DNA from: Acidobacteriota bacterium
Lineage (GTDB): Bacteria; Acidobacteriota; Terriglobia; Bryobacterales; Bryobacteraceae
Length of the DNA: 8,735 nucleotides
Assembly: GCA_023380575.1 (NCBI GenBank)
Contig: JAMCRM010000051.1
Location: forward strand, 1 to 8,735
Direction: 5' to 3'
Part shown: positions 1 to 6,007 of the stretch, piece by piece
How positions within the stretch are numbered: position 1 is the first letter of the stretch
Layout: every line of letters starts with the position of its first letter
The notes under the pieces: model-generated
Told to the model about the DNA's origin: nothing
The model's input: only the letters and a program-made list of their open reading frames with translations
The model's database searches: none
Program-made: the position numbers and the translations under genes

Positions 1-906
1 TCTACCGCCCGTCAGCCCGGTGGTATTGATATCGGGCTGCACGATATCCACCACCTCGCCCTGCACGTAATTCTTCATAACCCAATCGACGGGGAGCGCT
101 TCACCCGAAGCCAGGGGAATCTTCAGCGAGTTCTTCAGCTGCGCGTAGCCGGCCAGGTCGTATTTGTCGATCGGCTCCTCCCAGAACTCCAGGTTGCACT
201 CTTCCAGTTTTTTACCGAGCCTGACGGCGGTGGCGTCGTCGTAGGCGCCCGGAGTGCCGGAGTCGATCCCCAGCCGGATGTGAGGTCCGATCGCTTTCCG
301 CACCGCGCCGATGACCTCGGCGTCGGTCTCCGGATCATAGCCGGTCTTCATCTTGGCGGCACGGAAACCGACGTCGTGCGTCCAGTGGCGGATCTCTTCG
401 GCGAAGCCCTCGGCGAGATCCGGCCAGTCCTTGCGATACCCGGCGGAAGCGTACGGCATCACCCGCGTGCGATACGGTTTCCCCAGCAACTCGTAGATGG
501 GCTTGTCCAAAGCTTTGCCAATAATGTCCCAGAGGGCCACATCGAAGCCGCCGGCGGTGGAGCCGTCGTGCGTGAAGCCGCCCAGTTCGTCAAAGATGGC
601 TTCGACCTCGAAGGGGGACCTGCCGATGACCCGGTCGCGGTTGGCGCGCAGAATTTCGGCATCGCGGGCGCCATCACCCCAGCCGGTCAGGCCGTCATCG
701 GTGCGTACTTCGATGATCGTTGCGCCTTGGGTGCTGACCCCGGACCGGCAGCAATAGCTGATGGGCTGCTGCAATTTCTGGCTGAGCCGGTGGATGGTGA
801 TGGCGCTGATCCGGCTCTGTGGAAGTTTGGCGCCGGCGGCCTGAAGGTAACCCATCAGACCAGCCGAGCCGATGAAAGTGCGGAGGAAATCCCGGCGGCG
901 AAGCAT
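1..906 (-). CDS. Mandelate racemase/muconate lactonizing enzyme family protein with Tat signal, 3' end off window
   Basis: This frame is open from an ATG at 906-904 to the window edge, giving 302 residues and lacking the C-terminal part (family members are usually about 370-420). It is an enolase-superfamily enzyme, which abstracts a proton alpha to a carboxylate using Mg2+; most relatives are sugar-acid dehydratases or racemases, and the substrate here cannot be named. The N-terminus reads RRRDFLRTF followed by a hydrophobic, alanine-ending stretch (about residues 3-26), a twin-arginine export signal, so the enzyme probably acts outside the cytoplasm. The capping domain covers about 33-145. 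In the barrel, K185-x-K187 is the KxK base motif, D215 (LGIDS), E243 (WEEP) and E269 (SGEA) are the expected metal ligands, and D292 (QPDINTTG) is the first half of the Asp-His dyad; the His would lie outside the window. An in-frame TAA lies eight codons upstream or fewer, and the ATG lacks a clear Shine-Dalgarno sequence; a TTG four codons earlier is possible. Family call is firm, specificity unknown. Confidence 0.9.
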   Translation of the reverse strand, partial: MLRRRDFLRTFIGSAGLMGYLQAAGAKLPQSRISAITIHRLSQKLQQPISYCCRSGVSTQGATIIEVRTDDGLTGWGDGARDAEILRANRDRVIGRSPFEVEAIFDELGGFTHDGSTAGGFDVALWDIIGKALDKPIYELLGKPYRTRVMPYASAGYRKDWPDLAEGFAEEIRHWTHDVGFRAAKMKTGYDPETDAEVIGAVRKAIGPHIRLGIDSGTPGAYDDATAVRLGKKLEECNLEFWEEPIDKYDLAGYAQLKNSLKIPLASGEALPVDWVMKNYVQGEVVDIVQPDINTTGLTGGR

Positions 907-917
907 AACGAGAGACA

Positions 918-923
918 ATTATA
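918..923 (-). promoter_or_regulatory. Candidate -10 box (TATAAT) for the racemase-family gene
   Basis: Read on the minus strand, these six bases are a perfect TATAAT lying 11 bases before the ATG at 906. Transcription from it would start only a few bases before the start codon, giving a nearly leaderless mRNA, which would fit the lack of a ribosome binding site. No good -35 hexamer lies 16-18 bases upstream, so this could be chance. Confidence 0.25.
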
Positions 924-946
924 ATCCGTATTCCGGGGCAGCCGGG

Positions 947-960
947 TTCCGGCGCCGGAA
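947..960. repeat. Perfect 14-bp palindrome TTCCGGCGCCGGAA in divergent intergenic region
   Basis: TTCCGGC is followed directly by its reverse complement GCCGGAA, with no spacer. It sits 41 bases upstream of the racemase-family ATG and about 200 bases upstream of the DUF892 gene. The half-site TTCCGG also occurs at 931 and 1014. A spacer-free dyad in a divergent promoter region could be an operator for a dimeric regulator, but GC-rich DNA produces such palindromes by chance. The rest of 907-1159 shows no gene. Confidence 0.35.
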
Positions 961-1146
961 AATCCGCTTCACCCACACTAACGTGCCATCGATTACCCTC
1001 TGACGGGACCGCTCTTCCGGACCTTACTCCATTCTTATCAATGCTTCCAAATGAGTAGTCCCGGGAATGCCTCCGGACGGCGCCCATCCTACTTACGATT
1101 GGTCTGGTAACCGGCATACTCAGTTTTTTAATATTGAAGTAGGGTC

Positions 1147-1154
1147 GAGGGGAA
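1147..1154 (+). promoter_or_regulatory. Ribosome binding site that fixes the DUF892 start
   Basis: GAGGGGAA lies five bases before the ATG at 1160. The reading frame stays open upstream to an earlier ATG at 1067, but this purine-rich site and the family's usual N-terminus both select 1160. Confidence 0.7.
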
Positions 1155-1159
1155 CCAGT

Positions 1160-1669
1160 ATGGCAATCGAAAACATGGAAGATTTGTTTGTAACACAGAT
1201 TAAGGATCTCTATGACGCGGAGAAGCAACTTATCAAGGCGCTGCCGAAAATGGCGAAAGCGTCCTCATCGGAACGGTTGCGCGAAGCGTTTCAAGAGCAC
1301 CTGGAGCAGACCAGAGGGCATGTCGAGCGCCTGGAGCGCATCTTCGCCCAGTTAGGCCAGAGGCCCAGCGGCGAGACTTGCGAGGCCATGGAAGGCCTGG
1401 TCGAGGAAGGAGAGGAAATCGTGGACGAGATCGACCAATCTCCGCTGCGGGATGCGGGTCTGATCGCCGCGGGCAACCGGGTCGAACACTACGAAATGGC
1501 TGGCTACGGCAGCGCCCGTACCTTCGCCGAAATGTTGGGCCACAGCCAGGCGGCCACGCTGTTGGAGCAGACCTTGCAGGAGGAAAGGCGGGCCGACGAG
1601 AAGCTCACGAAGATTGGCGAGGAAATGGTCAACCGGGAGGCACTACGATACGGGGTGAACCAGGTGTAA
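1160..1669 (+). CDS. YciE/YciF-type ferritin-like (DUF892) protein
   Basis: This 169-residue protein belongs to the DUF892/YciE-YciF family, small all-helical ferritin-like proteins with a di-iron site that are commonly stress induced; their exact reaction is not established. The sequence shows the family signature from the first helix (ENMEDLF, then KDLYDAEKQLIKALPKMAKA, residues 15-34), a second helix with EHLEQTRGHVERLE (46-59), a loop with the GETCEAMEGLVEEG segment (71-84), a third helix with NRVEHYEMAGYG (106-117), and a final helix rich in Glu (LLEQTLQEERRADEKL, 134-149). Likely iron ligands include E21, E49, H54, E109 and residues around E136-E142, by analogy to ferritin-like bundles. 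Full length for the family; cytoplasmic, with no signal peptide. The start at 1160 has a good Shine-Dalgarno; the in-frame extension back to 1067 encodes unrelated low-quality sequence. It is a single-gene unit, convergent with heme A synthase 51 bases downstream, with no convincing terminator hairpin between them. Confidence 0.93.
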   Translation: MAIENMEDLFVTQIKDLYDAEKQLIKALPKMAKASSSERLREAFQEHLEQTRGHVERLERIFAQLGQRPSGETCEAMEGLVEEGEEIVDEIDQSPLRDAGLIAAGNRVEHYEMAGYGSARTFAEMLGHSQAATLLEQTLQEERRADEKLTKIGEEMVNREALRYGVNQV

Positions 1670-1720
1670 CGCCTCATTCAAAAGCTCGATGGGTGCCGCG
1701 AAGAGTGGATCGCGACCTGC

Positions 1721-2662
1721 TCAATTGGTTGCAGCGGGCGATCCTGCTCCGGGTTTCGCCACGACGTGCGACAGGGCTTGCGCGGACAAGAGCACGAAGG
1801 CGATCCAGACGAAATCGGCCAGAAGCAGGTGAACAATCTGCATCCACCACGGTGCAAGCAGAATGATATTGGCCATGCCGGCGCCGAGTTGCAGCGCGAC
1901 CACGCCTGTCAGCAGGAGGGCGGAGCGTCCCGGGACGGCGCGCACCGGCGCGGCATTGATGCCGGTGACTACCAGGTAACCACCGACGCAGAGCGCGATC
2001 ACAGGATGTAGAACGCGCAAGCGGAGTAGAAAATGAGCCGCGGGCGAAAAATCCTGGCGCAGCCCGGCGGCCAGCGACGATGGGGGAAACAGAGTGTCCC
2101 CGAGCGCCGCCACGACCCCGCTCATCCCCAGAAAGAGGATTCCGAGAGCCCCCAGACCCAGCCTCCAAGCAATGCGCCCGTGGCCCCGGAGACTTAGCTC
2201 CGCCCCGCCCGAAGCCCACCATGCGGTGAGGGTAAGGGCGCCCAACAGCAGGAGCGTGTTGATCAGGTGCGCGGAGAGGTAAAATGCACGCGCCACCGAG
2301 GCGTTTCCGGCCACGTAATCGAATAACACCAGACCGGCTCCGAGCAGCGCCTCCGAAACGATGAGTACCGCCGACAGCACCGAACCCGAGCGGGCCGGAT
2401 GCCCGGGCGGATAACGCCGGAAAGCCCAGACGGGAAGTCCAGCCACCAGAATCAGGGCGATGCCGCTGGTGATCCGGTGCGTGAACTCGATGATGGTCTG
2501 GATCGTGGGCGCTCGCGGCACTACCTCACCGTTGCAGAGCGGCCAGTGGCCCCCATAACCCGCGCCGGAACCGGTGGCCCGCACGTACACGCCCCAGAGA
2601 ATCACCAGCAGATTGAAACCCAGCACGCCCCACGCATAGGCTGGAAAGGAATTGCGCTTCAC
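1721..2662 (-). CDS. ctaA: Heme A synthase, CtaA/COX15 family
   Basis: This membrane enzyme oxidises the C8 methyl of heme O to the formyl group of heme A, the cofactor of aa3-type cytochrome c oxidases, so the host probably respires oxygen. The 313 residues contain about eight hydrophobic helices, as expected. Family motifs are GVYVRATGSG (24-33), WPLCNG (40-45), EFTHR (59-63) and SAHLINT (130-136). The four expected heme-ligand histidines are visible at H62, H132, H219 (LHP) and H278 (VHLL), with the conserved catalytic-region Glu at E59. The first extracytoplasmic loop keeps only one of the two cysteines that form a disulfide in Bacillus CtaA: C43 is present, but the partner position is Tyr36. 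The start is a GTG at 2662-2660 preceded by AGGA at four bases. No ctaB or oxidase subunit genes are adjacent, so it stands alone, divergent from the Dabb gene 50 bases away. Confidence 0.95.
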   Translation of the reverse strand: MKRNSFPAYAWGVLGFNLLVILWGVYVRATGSGAGYGGHWPLCNGEVVPRAPTIQTIIEFTHRITSGIALILVAGLPVWAFRRYPPGHPARSGSVLSAVLIVSEALLGAGLVLFDYVAGNASVARAFYLSAHLINTLLLLGALTLTAWWASGGAELSLRGHGRIAWRLGLGALGILFLGMSGVVAALGDTLFPPSSLAAGLRQDFSPAAHFLLRLRVLHPVIALCVGGYLVVTGINAAPVRAVPGRSALLLTGVVALQLGAGMANIILLAPWWMQIVHLLLADFVWIAFVLLSAQALSHVVAKPGAGSPAATN

Positions 2663-2712
2663 TGGTCCTATTGTAACGTCGCGGCGCCGATCTGGAATAG
2701 AATGAGAAACCT

Positions 2713-3168
2713 ATGAACAAACACAATCTCCTGCGCGCCGCGCTTTGCCTGACGGCCCTCGTCCTTTCGAGCACCGCCCTCACCGCAGGCGAAAAGAATT
2801 TGATGCATTGCTTCGCCTTCACGGCAGTGGATAACGCTTCCGATGCCGACTGGCAGGCATTTTTCAAAGCGACGGACGCCTTGCCCGAAAAGATCCCGGG
2901 GCTCACGAAGGTATGGTACGGCAAACTGCGTTCTCCGCTCACGCTGTTCAACGTCGATGCGAAAACCCGGAAGGAACTGGCCGGCGGGGCCAAAAGCGCT
3001 ACCGGCGAGGTGACTCGTCTGCAGCGCCAGTGGGGCGTCTGCATGGAAATGAAGGACGCAGCCGCGCTCAAGAGCTATGATGCCAGCCCGGCCCACAAGG
3101 AATGGGTCGCGGCGTATTCGAAAGTCAGGGTGTACGGAACTACAACCTACGATATTCTTGGGCAGTAG
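2713..3168 (+). CDS. Secreted Dabb (stress-responsive alpha/beta barrel) domain protein
   Basis: A 151-residue protein with an N-terminal signal peptide (about residues 1-25: NKH start, hydrophobic LLRAALCLTALVLSSTALTA, cleavage near AGE) followed by one dimeric alpha/beta barrel domain. Dabb hallmarks are the opening strand NLMHCFAF with H32, the GLTKVWYG segment (63-70), and the closing helix/strand with YDASPAHKEW (122-131) and a terminal TTTYDIL strand. Dabb proteins form small barrel dimers; some are enzymes or stress proteins, but most, including exported ones, have no known reaction. The ATG at 2713 gives a proper signal peptide; the upstream GAGAAA is a weak ribosome binding site. A TAGAAT at 2696-2701 could be a -10 box but has no well-spaced -35. 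It is apparently a single-gene unit. Family call is good, function unknown. Confidence 0.85.
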   Translation: MNKHNLLRAALCLTALVLSSTALTAGEKNLMHCFAFTAVDNASDADWQAFFKATDALPEKIPGLTKVWYGKLRSPLTLFNVDAKTRKELAGGAKSATGEVTRLQRQWGVCMEMKDAAALKSYDASPAHKEWVAAYSKVRVYGTTTYDILGQ

Positions 3169-3179
3169 CGGACACTCCG

Positions 3180-3320
3180 TCAGACCTCTTTGGCGTCGCG
3201 AAGCAGGCCGGCAATATCCTTGATCCTGGCGCCCTGCCCGGCCGGCACCGTCATCTTTCCGTCCTTGACCAGGAGTGTGTTCATCTGGGGCGATGTCACC
3301 GGATCGATATTGGCCGCGGA
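3180..3320 (-). pseudogene. C-terminal remnant of an unidentified minus-strand gene
   Basis: On the minus strand, a frame ending in TGA at 3182-3180 encodes a protein-like tail of about 40 residues (DPVTSPQMNTLLVKDGK, then MTVPAGQGARIKDIAGLL and RDAKEV) with no start codon context or ribosome binding site. Its KDGK-x-TVPxGxG pattern resembles the C-terminal tail of enolase-superfamily (mandelate racemase-like) enzymes, which often end with a 'DGxxxxPxGPGLG' turn. That match is weak and from memory. Upstream the frame runs into sequence that reads as the glycosyltransferase fragment on the other strand, so the body of the gene is missing. The breakpoint lies between about 3300 and 3330. The alternative is that this is non-coding chance sequence. 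Confidence 0.4.
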
Positions 3321-3724
3321 TGGACGCCGATATGTTCGGCTGGGAGGAGATGGCCGCAAGCGTCGCCAGAGTCTATCAAGCGCTTCCGGACGATGAAAAG
3401 CGCCGCGCCATCATTTTCGCGCAGAACTATGGCGAGGCCGGAGCTGTGGAATACTACGGCCGCCGCTACGGCTTGCCGCGCGCCATCAGCGGCCATAACA
3501 GTTTCTTTCTCTGGGGACCAGGCGACCTGCCGCGCGATCTGGTGCTCATTGTCATCGGCGGCAATCCGAAGGATGCCGAAGCGGCGTTCGGCCAAGTCGG
3601 CAAAGCGGGCGTGATCGCGCACGAATACGCCATGCCCTACGAGAGCGGCCTGCCGATATGGGTCTGCCGCAACCCGCGCGTGAACCTGGCCGAACTCTGG
3701 CCGAAGCTGAAGCGCTACGACTAA
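3320..3724 (+). pseudogene. C-terminal fragment of a family 39 glycosyltransferase (ArnT/PMT-like)
   Basis: About 131 residues from DMFGWEEM onward resemble the soluble C-terminal domain of bacterial family 39 (dolichyl-phosphate-mannose/ArnT-like) glycosyltransferases: FGWEEMAASVARVY, then AIIFAQNYGEAGAVEYYG, YGLPRAISGHNSFFLWGP, and a final AMPYESGLPIWVC segment. The roughly 350-residue membrane-embedded catalytic part, with the Asp-Glu or Asp-Asp first-loop motif, is absent. The frame is open back to a GTG at 3275, but residues before about 3326 do not belong to this family and instead overlap the opposite-strand remnant. Possible starts (GTG 3275, ATG 3293, ATG 3320) have no proper ribosome binding site. 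The sequence is otherwise uncorrupted, so the truncation is probably recent. A small surviving expressed domain is conceivable but less likely than a pseudogene. Confidence 0.75.
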
Positions 3725-3726
3725 AA

Positions 3727-3750
3727 GCGATCAGCGATCAGCGATCAGCA
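3727..3750. repeat. Heptanucleotide tandem repeat GCGATCA x3
   Basis: Three perfect copies of GCGATCA plus a partial fourth lie between the stop of the glycosyltransferase fragment (3722-3724) and the end of the alpha-galactosidase. The repeat provides the last three codons (Ala-Asp-Arg) and the TGA of the alpha-galactosidase at 3740-3738. A 22-base stretch (3730-3751) recurs exactly at 8610-8631, so this is a dispersed repeat family. Confidence 0.9.
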
Positions 3751-5930
3751 ACCCGCTCCAGAATCACCATGGCGCCGTCGAAATCGCCGCCCAGCTTGAA
3801 ATCGAGCCCGCGGTTCATGAGGTACGAGCCGCTGACGGTCTTCAGTTTGCCTTCGAGCTTCCCGTCGATGCTCTCGACCCGGTACAGCGCGCGTTCGTCC
3901 AGGCCGCGCAGATAGATCGTCGGAGCCGGGTAGCGGAACTGCTGGGAGTGCAGGAAGGCGAACAGCACCGCCTGTTTTCCGTCCTTCGAAACGTACTGGT
4001 TGGCCGTGAGCTCTCCCTGGAGCGGCGAGAACAAACGGTGGAGGTCCCCTTGCTGCACGGTATTGCGGATCCGCTTGTAATAGCCCACCATGCGGGAGGC
4101 CAGCGTGAAGTCCGCGTCCGTCCAGTGATTCAGGTTCGCGCCGATCCCCAGCGAGCCCATCATCGACACCAGAAACCGGTACTGCAACGATGTGCTGCGC
4201 CCGTTCATGTTGGGCACATCCGTCACCCAGGCCATCATCACCTTGGGCGCATAGGCCTGGCTGAAGCCATTCTGAATGCTGAGCCGGTCGAAGGCCTCGG
4301 TATTGTCCGAGGTCCAGACCTGGTCGACGCGCTGGAGAATTCCCAGGTCCACGCGCCCGCCGCCGCCGGAGCACGATTCGATCTCCATGCCCGGGTGCTT
4401 CGCGCGCAGACGGTCGATCACTTCGTATACGTTGTTGGCGTACTTTACCCAGAGCTTCCGCTGTTCGGGAACGGCGGCCTCGGGCCACCCGGGCTCGGTG
4501 AAGTGCCGGTTCATGTCCCACTTCAGAAAGGCGATGTTGTTCTCCGACACCAGCTTGTCCAGGACGGAGAAGATGTGCTCTTTCACGTCGTCGCGCGCCA
4601 TATTGAGAATGCACTGGTTCCGGCTTTCGGTGCGCGGGCGGTCATTGAAATGGATTGCCCAGTCCGGGTGCGCGCGATAGAGGTCGCTGTTCGGGTTGAC
4701 CATTTCCGGCTCCACCCACAGCCCGAACTTCATGCCGAGTTTGTTGACGCTGTCGATCAGGCTCTTGAGGCCGTTCGGGAATTTCTTCGGGTTCACGGAC
4801 CAGTCGCCCAGCCCGGCCTTGTCGTCATTGCGCTGGCCGAACCAGCCGTCGTCCATCACGAACAACTCGACGCCGATTTTTGCGGCCTTTTCCGCAAGCT
4901 GCTTCTGGCCCGCTTCGTCCACATGAAACGTGGTGGCTTCCCAGGAATTGTAAAGGACCGGGCGGACGTGCGGCGCGGCGCGGTCGGGCAGAATCTGCTC
5001 GCGTTCGAAACGGTGCAGGATGCGCGAACTTTCGCCGAAACCCTGGTCGGTGAAGCCGCCGTAGAGAGGCGGTGTATCCAAGCTCTCGCCGTTCTTCAGG
5101 GAATAGCCGAAGTCGAAATCGTTATACCCCGCGACCACCCGCACCTGCCGGTTGGACGCCTGCTCGACCACCATTTTCCAGTTGCCGCTCCAGCCGAGTG
5201 CGCCGAACCAGACGCGCCCGTGCTCTTCGTCCGCGGCGCCCTGGTAGTCGATGGCGAACCACGGATTGGCCTGGTGGCTGGTATTGCCGCGCCGGCTTTC
5301 CAGCACCTTCTTGCCGGGCTGAATCGGTTCGCGGTTCAGTTGCGTTTCTCCCGCCCAGCGGCCCGTGAGATAGCTCAGGCGGTAGCCGTCACCCTCCGGC
5401 AGATACCACACGCCGGATTGCGCGCTTTCCACCAGCACGGTTTTGCCGGTCCGGTTCTGGATGCTGACCTGTTTCCGGATGATGTCGTTGTGCGGAAATA
5501 CGCGGTAGTGAAGGACGACGAAGAGATCGTAGCGGATGTCCTTCAACTTGATTTCGAGATCCTCGCCGCTCACCTGGTGCGAGACATATTTCAGAACCAC
5601 GTCGCGCGTGCCGTCATCGAGCGACACCTTCAGGCAGGGTTCGGCATAACGCATGCCGCCCCAGCCCGGATACTCTTCGTTGGCCAGGCTTTCGTCCGAT
5701 TCAAACGCAAACCGGCGCGGAGTGTGCGCCGCGGAAAGATCCTCCTCGCGGGCCAGGCGTTTCCCCCAGTAGACATTCTGAACCGCATTCAACTCGTTGA
5801 TGCCGAGCGCGTACGATGTTTTCCCGGTTTCCAGAATCCACAGCTTTGATGCCGCGACATAGCGCACAGCGGCACTTGCGGGAGAGAGCACACTCATAAG
5901 GCCGATCCAAATCAGACAGAGACGATACAT
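3738..5930 (-). CDS. Secreted alpha-galactosidase, glycoside hydrolase family 36
   Basis: This 730-residue enzyme is predicted to hydrolyse terminal alpha-1,6-galactosyl residues (melibiose, raffinose-type sugars, galactomannan side chains) with retention of configuration. Residues 1-20 form a signal peptide ending ASA, so it acts in the periplasm or outside. An N-terminal beta-sandwich (about 25-310) precedes the catalytic barrel (about 320-630) and a C-terminal beta domain. Barrel motifs are MDDGWFG (359-365), KFGLWVEPEMV (401-411), FLKWDMNR (468-475) with nucleophile D472, ESCSGGGGR (518-526) with the substrate-binding Cys, and WTSDNTE (539-545) with acid/base D542. The 70-residue spacing between the two catalytic Asp equals that in characterised GH36 enzymes. 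All active-site motifs look intact. GAGGA sits three bases before the ATG. The gene is divergent from the redox fusion, and its stop codon lies inside a heptad repeat. An alpha-N-acetylgalactosaminidase is possible in GH36 but less likely. Confidence 0.95.
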   Translation of the reverse strand: MYRLCLIWIGLMSVLSPASAAVRYVAASKLWILETGKTSYALGINELNAVQNVYWGKRLAREEDLSAAHTPRRFAFESDESLANEEYPGWGGMRYAEPCLKVSLDDGTRDVVLKYVSHQVSGEDLEIKLKDIRYDLFVVLHYRVFPHNDIIRKQVSIQNRTGKTVLVESAQSGVWYLPEGDGYRLSYLTGRWAGETQLNREPIQPGKKVLESRRGNTSHQANPWFAIDYQGAADEEHGRVWFGALGWSGNWKMVVEQASNRQVRVVAGYNDFDFGYSLKNGESLDTPPLYGGFTDQGFGESSRILHRFEREQILPDRAAPHVRPVLYNSWEATTFHVDEAGQKQLAEKAAKIGVELFVMDDGWFGQRNDDKAGLGDWSVNPKKFPNGLKSLIDSVNKLGMKFGLWVEPEMVNPNSDLYRAHPDWAIHFNDRPRTESRNQCILNMARDDVKEHIFSVLDKLVSENNIAFLKWDMNRHFTEPGWPEAAVPEQRKLWVKYANNVYEVIDRLRAKHPGMEIESCSGGGGRVDLGILQRVDQVWTSDNTEAFDRLSIQNGFSQAYAPKVMMAWVTDVPNMNGRSTSLQYRFLVSMMGSLGIGANLNHWTDADFTLASRMVGYYKRIRNTVQQGDLHRLFSPLQGELTANQYVSKDGKQAVLFAFLHSQQFRYPAPTIYLRGLDERALYRVESIDGKLEGKLKTVSGSYLMNRGLDFKLGGDFDGAMVILERVADR

Positions 5931-6007
5931 AGATCCTCGCGGAAATGCTCAAGATACCACGTTTGTCCTCGCGCCTCCGCGGGGCTGCTATTCTGATCTT
6001 TACCGAA
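5931..6007. promoter_or_regulatory. Shared divergent control region between alpha-galactosidase and redox fusion
   Basis: If the fusion starts at 6008, these 77 bases must hold the promoters for both genes. TCCTCGCG occurs twice in direct orientation (5934-5941 and 5966-5973), and CCGCGG forms a short palindrome near 5977. No convincing -35/-10 pair was found on either strand. The assignment rests on position only. Confidence 0.35.

Noticed and set aside
1067..1159. N-terminal extension of the DUF892 gene
   Set aside because: The extra 31 residues are not family-like, and the ATG at 1160 has a good ribosome binding site.
695..1228. Minus-strand frame spanning the divergent intergenic region
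   Set aside because: It overlaps the racemase-family gene in another frame and the DUF892 start, with no ribosome binding site or known motif.
1670..1720. Bidirectional terminator between the convergent DUF892 and heme A synthase genes
   Set aside because: Only a weak seven-base stem with a mismatch (GCCGCGA / TCGCGAC) was found, with no T run on either side.
3948..5849. Open plus-strand frame of 633 codons opposite the alpha-galactosidase
   Set aside because: It is the antisense shadow of a GH36 gene with intact motifs. Its translation has no recognisable domain and simply reflects third-position GC bias.
5945..6007. N-terminal extension of the redox fusion
   Set aside because: The 21 extra residues would leave only 14 bases before the divergent gene and do not look like part of the family. 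It is kept only as an alternative start.
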